From Plutella xylostella (lineage: Eukaryota > Arthropoda > Insecta > Lepidoptera > Plutellidae), in assembly GCF_932276165.1 (NCBI RefSeq), contig NC_064009.1, forward strand, positions 6,138,001-6,202,000: a DNA stretch of 64,000 bases, written 5' to 3'. Positions 23,001-35,000 of this stretch are shown piece after piece. Every line of letters begins with the position of its first letter. Position 1 is the stretch's first letter. The position numbers were made by a program, and so were the translations under genes. The notes under the pieces were generated by a model that worked only from the letters and a program-made list of their open reading frames with translations, was not told where the DNA came from and did no database searches.

Positions 23001-26000
23001 TGCACATAATGACACTTATTAGATTCTCCGAATAAGAACTATACGGTCAATGCAGTATGCCAAAGCGCGAGCCTGTTTATATTCTGAGGGGTAATTTATT
23101 TTATTTTAACGGTTGTGTATGGTAGGTAAGCTACACAATATACAGGGTGTTGAAAAGTAAGTTCATAATTTGTTTTATTTGAAACCAAAAACCGTAGTTA
23201 ATTAAAAATATATATATTTTAAGATGTGGTAGTCTGTACACTACAGGTTGTTAAAAATAAGTAAGTATTTTTAAAAATTGAAGATCTAAAATTTACATAA
23301 TTTTTTAAATCTATTTAACAAGCTTTGCAAAAAAGCGGTTAAGTGCGACTGTATCTCGCCATGAAAAAAATGAAATGTTTACTGTAGCTATGAATTTTAT
23401 GCGTTACAAGTGGAATAAAATACCGCATAATATTATGTACAACTATGTAAGAGCATAGTTTTAAAAAAAAAACTCATAAGAAAATATTAAATACACAGGT
23501 TTCTTAACCCCTGAAGGAAATAGAGGGGTGTTATACGTTTAAAGTAAGGGCTGAATTTTTTTTTTAAATTAGGGTGATAGGTAATGTATATTTTTAATGA
23601 TTTTTTCAAATAGATAAATGTTATACCATTTTTAAATTGCCATAAAATTACCTATAGTTATAGTTATAGAAAAGGGCAGGGCTACCAGTGCCCATTCGCC
23701 ACTGCAACCTAAAAGATCTATAAATTATGACTCCCCATGCCGAGTCTCACTCTACAGGCCCAGGTCTTTTATAAACCTGATATTACCTATACAGGATGTT
23801 GCAAAAAGGGTATACTGTGCCGAAAGGGTTTGACTCAGGGGTTATTCTGAACAACTTTTGTTCTCCAAGTTTTGGAAATTCTCGAAAAATAAATTCGGTC
23901 TCTATAGTAAAAAGTCAAGTGATCGAATAAGTTTCTATGTAAAAGGTTTTGTTACGTGAATTTTCAAAATTGAAGAAGAAAAGTGGATCAGAATGGCACC
24001 TAAATCCACTTTTGGCTAAGCTTTATACCCTTTTTTCAATACCTTGTATAAAATATCGTCAGCGTCACCTTAGATCGTAATCATCGTAACTCCTCGTGAC
24101 CAAATTTTAGAGGAGACAAAAATACTGTTTTATTTGTAGTTCTAGTTGGCATACTACCCACCTAAAGTTTTTTTTAACTAGCCTAAAAATGATTTGTTTA
24201 GACAGTCTATCTTCCTGTTCAACCGCAGCCTGAGTGCCAGTGACTCAATGACTGAAAGGAGGCCATTAGTGCTCCTAAATAAATAAAGCAGGCCTGTAGA
24301 TTATCTTTCAGTGTACCGACACATCTGATTGCTGTAAGAGCCTGATAAGCTCTTCGAACGAGTCATACCTCTGTGGTGGTACGGTTTCGACCTTTCGGAC
24401 AGTCAGTTTGGCATCCGAAATGCGGATTCGAATAGTGGGCCTTTCACTTAAGATGTCTTCGCGCCATATTACGGGTCAAATGGCAAGATCGCGTCCCAAA
24501 CTCCGAGGTTCTGCGTCGTGCCCATATAGCTGGGATGGAATGTCTCCTGATGAAGGGGCAGTTAAGATGGTGTGGACACCTTGTACGCATGGAAGACTCA
24601 CGAATGCCTAAATCCGTCTTCTACTCGGAGCTATCTTGTGGAAAACGTAAGCCTGGTGGGCAATACCTGAGATACAAGGACGTCCTAAAACGACATCTAA
24701 CGTCTTGTGGAATGTCCTGTGATACATGGGAGAGTGATGCCTTGATGCGATCGGAGTGGAGAAAGGCGGTTAAAACAGGAACGGCCAGGTTCGAAGATGC
24801 CCGACTCAAGGAACTCGAAGCTAAACGCCACGCTCGGAAAACTCGTCCCAAGGTGTCCTACAACTACACCTACAACACGAGCGGACAGTTACAGTGCAAC
24901 ATCTGTAGCCGCACGTTTAAGACCAAGTTCGGCTTCGCAAGCCACGTACGAGCACATGCCAGGAACTGACAAGGTGTCGCCGTCGACGGACACGTCGTGG
25001 AGGACATCATCACAATACTTTGCGTTCGTTCACTGTCGGAGCAGGATAAGAACCACGGGCGAGTTGTTGCGCTGGCTGTTTGCTTAAAAATAGTAACCGC
25101 GTTCAACTCTATCCCCTAGAGGGCGAACCTTTAGGGCGGCTCTTGTATACCATCACTTGTCTTCTTATCTGCAGAAAATTGACAGAGGTCATACGTGTCT
25201 AACAAGTACATTAAGGATGCGAAAAGAGAGGGTTTGTTTTCACTGAAGAAGTTCAGTTGCGGAGTTCCACAGCGGTAGGTCTTGGACCCCTTTGCTGTGG
25301 AACTTGGCATACAACGCGGTCCTGCAAATCAAGCTCGCAAACGGCGTTAGCACAGTGCATTTTTCTAATGTCACACAGGTCGTGAGGTAGGCTGAGAGCC
25401 TCCTTCGGGGATGACATCCCAATGATTCATTACGAAAAAATTGCTGCAGCTGTGCTCGCCATGCAGTGCATGGGCTACTTCCGAATCTGGGGGGCTGTTG
25501 CAAAGGAGTCCGTTGCCTCTATACGGTACGGGTTCCGTGCGATCTATGATCCTTCCGGGAGCACCTGTCTTGTCAAGTCGAAGAGAATGGCTCGTATTCG
25601 ACGCAACCTGCAGTACTGGTGGGATTGGTTGGAGGACAGGACAGCAGGAAGCTGCAGCAGCCGTCATGCTGTGATTCGACGCATAGATGCAAAAAAAAGT
25701 TGAAAGTAACTTCATGTTAATAAAATATTAGATCTTAATTTAACAACATAACATTGCAAAAGAAAAATTAACATTGTTGAGTATGTTATTGTAATTTACT
25801 AAAGTAGTAATAAAAACAAAGGCTTATTGCATAGTTTTCGTTCACGTTCGCCTACATCGCACGTTGTATATGAGAATAAAGGGTATAATTACTAAGTTTT
25901 GTTGTTAAAAAATCACGGTTTGGGGTTTAGAGGAAAACAAATGGTAAAATGCGGAATACAGTTTTTTTTTTCGAATAAAGAGGAAAACATGTGAATTCAA

Positions 26001-29000
26001 AAAACGTTTCTATTGACACCAAAGAGTACTTTTCGCCGAGAAAAGTGGAGTTACAATGTTTGCGATCTAAAGTGATGATAGAACTAGAACTTATTTTTTC
26101 AGTTCACCTGCTGTTGAGTGAAATCGTAATTAGGTAAATGACTCCTTGACATGAAAATAACTTTTTTTTTATAATCGTTATAACAAAACCGTTTTTTTTA
26201 ATACAGCAATATTTGTAGGTGTACTTACAGTGAGCAAAAGAGCGCAGCAAGGTGTAAATTTTTTGGTTTTTAAGAAACAAAAAATTAAAAAACCGACTTC
26301 AAAAAACCACTAAAATGTAAGAAATAATTTAAGGTTTACACAAATTCTACTCGTATGAGACAGTACAAATATACCTAAGCAGGAACTGTTCTTTTTTGAT
26401 GTTGGTGCGGTGACAAAGTAATCTGAAGAAATATGGCACCAACTTCAAAAAAGAACAGTTCCTGCTTAGGTATATTTGTACTGTCTCATACGAGTAGAAT
26501 TTGTGTAAACCTTAAATTATTTCTTACATTTTAGTGGTTTTTTGAAGTCGGTTTTTTAATTTTTTTAATTATTATTTTATTTAATAGTTTTTAGTTTATT
26601 TGTAATAATTTTCAATCAAAAGTAAGGTGCAAATGATACCAAAAAGTCCTACTAATCAATACGAATCATTCAAGCCTAAACACGAAGTAGTTGCTATATA
26701 CCGTTGAGGAGTTCCCCTGACTGCCTTCCGTTTCCATCATCAGATCAGCTCAAGGTCACCATCATATTTTTTTGTTATAAGAACTATATTTACGTTCTTA
26801 ATTTCATTAGAATCGGTTAATATGTGACCAAAATGGAAATTCATACCCTGTTTTTACCCCTTTACCCACCCTTGGGGGTGAGATAAAATTCTGAAAAAAA
26901 AATGGGACCACCTGGGAGCTCAACCCAATACAACAAAAAAAGAATTTTCAAAATCGGTTCATAAACGGCGGAGTAATCGGTGAACATACATAAAAAAAAA
27001 ATAAAAAAAAAAAAAAAAAAGATCCCGACGAATTGAGAACCTCCTCCTTTTTTTGAAGTCGGTTAAAAATATTATTTCTTTCATATCCCAAATACACATA
27101 AGTACTTAAAAAAAAATACACACTCTCGCCTTGTACTAATGTACCCCCTTGCGGGGGTACTTACATGTTATTATTTTTCTGGTGACCTCCCCATATCCCT
27201 TTGCCAGCTACGTAACCTTTTGTGACACCCTGTATATGCAGAGTTCTGCAAACTACTGTTCTGCTTTTGAAACACCAAAAAAAAACAGGTCGTCTAACTA
27301 AAAGGTCACGTGACCAAAAAAAAATTATATGAAGAAGCGTTTTTTTCATGAATATAAAAAATTACGTAGGATAAAAGTTTTTCAGAGTGACGCCTGAGTA
27401 ACGCCCTTTCGGCTAACTATACTTTTTTTATTACACGGGGGCAGAGTTTAATACAACACCCTGAACTATTAAACTCTGATAATATTTTCGCGATTTTTTT
27501 ACATTCTGATTTCATTTCCTGGCTTAGAAATAACATCAATAACATGCTGCACACGTAGGTTTCGGCATAGTATTAAACCCTTTTTGCAACAACCTGTATA
27601 AATATCGGCACGGGTACGACTTTATATATAATTAATTATTAAATATTAAAAATACTTTCAAATAAAAATAAATATTTTCGTATCACAAAACAATATTACT
27701 TACTTAGTATATTTTTAACAAAGTGGCATGTCTTCACTTTTATGTTTTCGAGTACTATGTTAAAATTTCATGTCATTGTCCGTAGAACGCCCCGCATACC
27801 TCAACCCCCCCTCACTAGATTTGACAGATTCTGATTTTCTTCCAGCTTTAGTGACAGCCTTAAGTTTTCTTTACTTACCTACTCGTGTTGTGGTCGCATG
27901 TATTTAGAAAGTACACATTACAATAATTTTACTCTAGTCTTAAATTATTTTTAAAAGTGTAACTTATCTGTTTTGTGATCCTTAAATAAATGAAAAAAAA
28001 AAAAATGTCAATGTATTAGTGTTGCCATTGCATAAAATTACCTCCCATATGGTAGATTCTTTCTCGGAGGTGGCTGTCCAGGCCTCTGAGAAAGTCAAAG
28101 CTACTGGTGAAAACCCAAAAGATGCCGCAGGCAAACTGCTGAAAAGCTCGGGATCAGCCAAAATTAATCTCGATCCCCAGAATCAAAATAGTGAGGATGA
28201 AAATGACTGGCAAACAATCCCAATACTCCGTCAACATCAAAATAGGTACAAAAGGAAGAGACTAAGTACACCGTCACCAGAAAAACAGGATCTTCGATCT
28301 AACAATAGATACTCTGCACTCAATGTTGATGATGCTCCTCAAGTTGAAGTTACGTCGAAAACGCTGAAGCCACCACCAATTATGCTATATGGCATTAAAA
28401 ATGTAACAAAACTGAAAGAGACCATTGAAGTGGTATTAGATAAAACGCAATACTCATTCAAGATTGTCACCAAAAACCAAATGAGAGTATCTACTGAAAA
28501 TATGGATGCATTCAAAAAGATAATGGCAGTGGTTCGTGAAAAACAACTGATTGGTCACACCTTTGTACCAAAAAGTGAGAGACCGTGTAGGATTGTCATA
28601 AAAAACCTTCACCATTCAACACCTATTCAAGCCATAAAAGACGTTATAGAGGAAACTGGAAACACAGTTAAAGGGGAAATCATAAATGCACGTCATGGAT
28701 CTGTCGCAGCCGGATCGTATAATCCGCCGTATTACATTACGGCTGGCCGCATTAAAAAACAGGGCCGCTTTGTAATGCGCCGGATCAACGTTTAGCCGCA
28801 TTGTCATTTCAATACGTTCTTCAATACGGCGGCCCACGTTTAGCCGCATCGTACTACTACTGAATTGTAGGGTAACCATGTCCATACTAAGCATGACATT
28901 ACAGGTGAAGGATTTTTGTAATCATAATAGAGTAAATCTATCATATGGACTTCCATTAAAGTATCAAAATACTGTTAATGGGCACTACTCGGATTGTAGG

Positions 29001-32000
29001 ATCTTCGGAATTATTATTCTTCATCATCAACATCACTTCTGGACGTAGGCCTCTCCCAAAGCACACCACTGGATGCGATCTACAGCATTCCACATCCAAT
29101 CATAACCAGCCACCTTTCGCAAGTCGTCACCCCATCTAGCCTGAGGGCGTCCCACACTACGTTTGCCTCGTCGCAGTCTCTTCAAGATCAAATAACCTTT
29201 CCCGGCCACATTTATATTTTTTGACCCAGTAATATTATCTGGAAATCCACCGACCAGCAGAATCCATGGTCACTTTAGCTGATTGATGTGCGTTATATCT
29301 TTTGTACGTTTTTCACTGTACCGCATTGATCGGAATAGAAATTATTTAATTTCACGTGCAAATTGTTCTTGAATTACTGTTTACTAGCATATTTAACACG
29401 ATTTCTTCGTTTTAATCATCATCAAATATCTGTATCCAACGCTATTATTGCTGTTATGTCAAGCAGCGCCACGAGTGTTAAAAATCAAAACTAAAATCTT
29501 TCAAAGCGGCGGCTAATCCCTAGCCGTATTACATAACGGCCAGCCGTATTGAATGACGTATGATGTCGAGAACAATCCGGCGCATTTTCATTCAGCCGTA
29601 TTCAATACGGCTAAACGTTGATCCGCCGCATTACAAAGCGGCCCTGCCTTGTAATGCGGCTAGCCGTCATGTAATACGGCGGGTTATACGATCCGGCTGC
29701 GACAGATCCACTAAGACACCACTGTCAACCTGCACGCGTAGCACAGTATGGCGGTGACAAGATATAAATGACAGCTAGTTGCAACAAATTGTGTGATACC
29801 AGTTGTCCTCACAAACGCTAACATGGCCAACACGAAATAATCACTACAAGATGTGAGTTACAATTTTGACAGCGAGATTGGAAGATTTGTCTTATTTCCT
29901 AACATGGGTGTACCAATTTATCCACACATGTCTCAGTTTGACATTTGTTTAGGTAGCATTATATCACTCAAGTTCGAAGGTGGTGATAACATGTGACACA
30001 AATAATTATTTGTTTAGTTTTTGTTAATTTCATCCTTGCTCTACAAGAAGAGATGCAGGAAAGGAAAATTACTATAATACTTATAGGGAGGATGATCCGG
30101 GACTCTAATAACCCGTTGAAAATGCTTTAAAAACAACATTTGTCAAAACACACATCCTCTTTTTATTTGACTAAAATTATATATCATATTACTTATATGT
30201 AGCGGTGTTAGCTCAGACGGGTAAGCGCCCGCCCCTCACGGAAGAGATGTGGATTCAAATCCTGTCGCTGACATGTGCTAATAAGTTAGATAGATAGACA
30301 TTAATTTGTTCCACTTAAATTAAGAGGCGAAATGTGTGTGTTGAAGCAGACCAAAAGGGAAGCAACTCAGCGCATATGTTTGCCCTTAGGAACAAACCAC
30401 AGATTTTCAGTTGTCTCCCATACTTATACTTTAAGTTTGCCTATTCACGTCAAAGTATGTAGGTAATGAAGTGGCTAATTGAATAGTTTGAATGCTAAAT
30501 ATAGAGTTCACGAAATGTAAATAATACTTATAAACTGTACATTGAATACATCTGGCACACCGGGCAGTCAGCGACTCATTCTAATCCTTCACCACAGCGA
30601 CAAACCCTAGTCAGGCTTTATGATTTATCAACAACACGTGAACAACACACTAACTGAGATGAAGTGGCTAATTGAATAGTTTGAATGCTAAATGTGGAGT
30701 TCATGAAGTGTAAATCATATAAACTGTACATTGAATACATCCGGTACACCGGGTAGTCAGCGACTAATCCTTTCACTACAGTGACAAACCCTAGTCAGGA
30801 TTTATTATTTATCAACTACACACTAACTATAAAAAAATAAGTGGGTATGCTAGCATGTACTTACAACTATTTTAAATGGTTATAAAAATATAATATTTTC
30901 TTTAGGTAAGTAAAACATTTATTAAACTTTTAATTAATAAATTATAAAAAGTATACTATTTCACACACCATAAAAGCATATTAGGTATTCTTAGTTATCA
31001 ACTATCACAATAATCAGTCTGAACTTTGCTTATATCAGTCATCAAATGGGTCTCATAGTATGTATGCCAAGTTTTTCAACTTTTTCAGTTCGGTGCCGCT
31101 CCAGTTCATTGTTTCACCACAAGGTTGCTAATGTCATCTGACCATCATTCAGCACCACCATTCACCATTCAGGTGGTTTCTGCCAACAAGAGCTCTCCAA
31201 CCGTGTCTAGGGCATCAATTTCTGACCGGTTTTGACCATCTTCCGTCTTGCCTACAAGCCAATTTCAATGTTCTGTAACAAACAAAAATGTTTCATTAGA
31301 TTTTAGTTATACTTATGAACTAAGATTATGTCTCCTATTGTCCTCTTCATCATCATCATAACCCATCACGTCCCCACTGCTGGGGTAGGGGTTTCCTTCC
31401 AATGAAGGAAGGGTTTAGGCCTAGCCGACCAAGTAGTGCCATGTGAAAAAAGTTTTTTGAGTTGTTTTGTGTGCATATGCCCAATTATAATAACATGTCA
31501 CGGGTACTGGCACTTACCTACTGTTTTTTTCCTTCCATTGATTATATAAATGACAAGACAAGCATCGAAGATGATATTCTGCGCCCGTCAGGATCCTGCC
31601 CGGGCTTTTTTCTCAAGGCCTTCTAGCTCCTGGGTCCGGGTAGACAGTGGGTGGGTCATCAGTCAGGTGGCATGCTGTTTTTGTTCTTCGTCTCAGGGAT
31701 CCGATGCATCGACGGCTGCCGATAGCAGGAGCTCCCAAGGAATCTGAGCGTGCTTGGTCGGGAGCAAGCTTGGTCGTATATCATTTGATGAGACGATGTC
31801 CAAGAAACTCAATAAAGTAGTTTAATGAGCCAATATGAATCCATGGGGTAGCGCAAAGCAAAGTAATATTACCAAAATAATACACTCGAAACTCTCGAAA
31901 GCACCAAACAGTCAAAATTTTCTTCAAGTTTGACAATTGGTGACATTTTAAGTGTCAAAAAACCATAGACAATACAAACAACAACCACAAATGAGAGGTT

Positions 32001-35000
32001 TTCGGAAAAAAATAACATTTGAAAAACTTATTTGCACAGAGCAGAAAAGTTACAGTGTCACTGGGACTAATGCCGAATCACACAAATAAAATGAGTCCCA
32101 TGTACACCCTATGCTAACATTTAAGACTGATATCAAAAAGTGACTCAATTTAATCAGTCACTTCACATGTTGTCTTATTATGGCCATACTAGCCGTGCTG
32201 GTTTGTTAACCTAGAACCTGGGCCCAATAATAGTGAAGTAAAAAATATTAAATATATCTATCACACGAGTGTCAAAATAGAAGATCCAATACGGAAAAAC
32301 ACAATCCCCCAATGCAAGAGATGCCAACAATATGGTCACACCAAGAACTACTGTATGCGGCCATACAGGTGTGTTAAGTGTGCTGAAAGCCACAACACAG
32401 CGGACTGTCCTAAAAAGGACAGACAAGAACCAGCCAAGTGCGCCCTGTGCCTAGAAAATCATGCTGCCAACTACAGAGGATGCAGAGTTTTCAAAGAAAT
32501 TGAGAGGAGGAAATTTGGCTCTAGAATAAACAACAAATCAGCCAAGCCAAACCAACAAGAAAGTAAGAACCCCGAGGAACCAAATTCAGGCACTGATGAA
32601 TACACACCAAATCTGGGAAACAAAACGTATGCCCAAGCCACAGCGGGAGTGACAGGTAGCCTTGAAACAATACTTTCGGAACAAACGAAGAAATTAGATC
32701 GCCTTATTGATCACATGAGTACCTTAATGGGTCTCTTGACAACCATCGTGAACAAGTTAGTCAAATAATATGGCCCTACGAGTTGCAACTTGGAATGTGA
32801 ACGGACTGATTGGTAAAAAACAAGAAGTTAAAATATTACTGAACATTCAAAAACTTGACTGATTGGTAAAAAACAAGAAGTTAAAATATTACTGAACATT
32901 CAAAAACTTGATATACTTCTTATATCTGAAGCTCACCTAACAGAAAAAACACCTTTTAATTTGGAGGGGTATAGTACACACGGCAACGTCAAATAGTCGG
33001 CAGGGCACACTAACGTAGTGTATGTGTGCACACTAACGTTGTCTATGTGTGCATAAACGCAGAAATCGGTTTACACACCAGTAACAAACCACACACACAC
33101 ACACACACACAACACAGCACAAACGAGTTTGCGCGTAGGCAAACGCCCGCAGCTGTGACATAAAAATATCAACCGGTAGTGTTAGTGAAATAGTTATAAA
33201 ATTGATGTGTAGCTAAATTTCACTACCTGTGTCTATACACTTCGTAGCTCATTGGTAGAATGTTAGACTAATGAAACATAGGTCGTGAGTTCGAGTCCAC
33301 GGATGGTTATTTTTATTTAACTTAATTCAAATTTTGCGTTAATTTAAACGCTGTTGAGTATAAAATTAATATATTTGAAACTGACAAATGACTACAAGCT
33401 GCATAGCTGTCGACTATTTCTCTTCGCCAAAAATATATGATTCGTTCTTCATTTGAGAATTAAAACCATTCTACCCTCATACAATATGAATAAACGAAAT
33501 TTGTTTTTAGTTTTAGTGACAATTCACCTCTGCGTCTGCAAAGTGATTCACTTTGTGATTTGTCAATTTAATTAATTACTCTTCGCAGTCAGTATGGAAA
33601 GTCACTTAACCATGTTCAAAAAGGCGGAGATAATCGTATTTATATGAACAAAACATTACAATTAGTGAAATCGCAAGACGTTTAACGGTAAGTAACATAG
33701 AATTGTAAATATTTTATTTGACTGTTAGAATATTTGTATTTGTATAAGCTAAGTATTTGTTTTTTTTGTTTGCAGAGGAGAACTGTTCAATTATGGGTTC
33801 ACCGATACGCAGATTCGGGACATGTAGACGGATGTCTATACGGATGCATCACCACGCCATCGAGATATCGTAGCTGCACATAGCGCTGATCCGTTCTGCA
33901 GCACCCGTTCTACAGCCACAACACATAATCTATCCCTACGAACCGTACGGGTTCACTTGCGTGCTGCTGGGTTGCGGTGTCGGAAGCCGACGAAGAAAAT
34001 TGGTCTAACCGATCAGATCCGACGATGTCGAAACAGAGTGCGTTTTGCGACTGACTATTTTAAACTTTGATTGGTGCAACAATGTGGTGATATTTAGTGA
34101 TGAAAAGTCCTTTAAGTCAGACAAGGATGGACGTAAGACATTATGGCGAAAAAGTGGTGAAAATTATAATTATTGTGGTTAGCTCAGTAATTTTTATTTT
34201 TTCCATTTGTATAAGATTTTAGTTATGTATTTTGTTAAAGACTTATTATTATTTACAATTTTGGGTAAGCCAATGTGTTAATGATGTTATTGTTACTGAT
34301 GTTGGAATAAGTTATCTTATTTCTAGCTAATTAACATGTTGATTCATATAACTAATGACTTGCCTATTTACTTTAGTAAAACAGCCAGTCCATCCTTTTC
34401 TGATGTTCATTATGATTTAAAACTGCTATTTGAAAATTTTCCTTATTAATATAAACTACAACTATGTTTTAAAACGAAAAACAACAAAAACGTAACATCC
34501 TTAATGTTTATGTTACGGCAAGAATAAATTTGGTAATTTTAACAATTAATAACTTGTTTCATTTACTTTCTGTGTTGCTTTTATTCGTTTATACCACAAT
34601 ACTATTATTAACCATCTTAAAAAATAAATTAAATCTATAAAAAAAAAACAAAAAAGAATATTGTAAGTTCAGTGGGATTTGAACCACCATACCTATTATT
34701 GTATTCTTGTATCATACCAACCGAGCCATTCAATCTATTACAATGCCTTGCAAAATTTTGCTTCATATCATAAAAACAATGAATCATTGTCACTGGCACA
34801 ACTACATGCTTACAATATCCGTGTGTGGGTTGCCCAGAACTAAATAATTACGTCGACGTCGCTGACACACACATACACTACCTACGTTAGTGTGCCCTGC
34901 CAACCATTTAACGTTGCCGTGTGTACCTATGCTACGTACCACCCTGATAACACCTCCCATGCAGGCACTGCAATTATTATAAAAAATACTATCCAGCACC

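Larger units (their letters stand above)
23790..27598. mobile_element. 3.8-kb mariner-like TIR pair (composite)
   Basis: TACAGGATGTTGCAAAAAGG at 23,790 is mirrored by the inverted end at 27,598 (TACAGGTTGTTGCAAAAAGG on the other strand). The match continues to TGCCGAAA, about 45 bp. TA flanks both ends (23,788-89; 27,599-600), as for Tc1/mariner. No transposase remains; two LINE fragments and a palindrome lie within. The two ends might also be two separate short copies. Confidence 0.5.
29711..32177. other. Unassigned sequence inside the jockey ORF1 insertion
   Basis: Holds a tRNA-like/SINE head (30,204-30,277), a direct duplication (30,466-30,825) and CAT-tailed repeat copy C. The minus strand of 31,100-31,290 has LINE-like scraps. 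No host exon is supported. Confidence 0.45.
32973..34927. mobile_element. Tc1/mariner-like transposon with subterminal tRNA-like sequences
   Basis: Inverted ends GTACACACGGCAACGT...GGCAGGGCACACTAACGTA match for about 55 bp. TAT (or TA) flanks both ends (32,970-32,972; 34,928-34,930), and the bases on either side are consistent with an uninterrupted jockey endonuclease frame. Inside are a decayed DDE-type transposase with a probable intron and two tRNA-like sequences, one next to each TIR and pointing inward. Also a (CA)n run at about 33,090. Confidence 0.7.

Noticed and set aside
24535..24969. Host zinc-finger gene
   Set aside because: The C2H2-like finger follows LINE C-terminal motifs (LRWCGHLVRMEDSRMPKS), so it is a retroelement fragment.
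28019..28048. Extension of jockey ORF1 upstream of ATG 28,049
   Set aside because: It would need a non-ATG start; an in-frame stop lies at 28,016-28,018.
33238..33306. Functional tRNA gene
   Set aside because: A and B boxes are present but the anticodon and acceptor stems do not pair properly.
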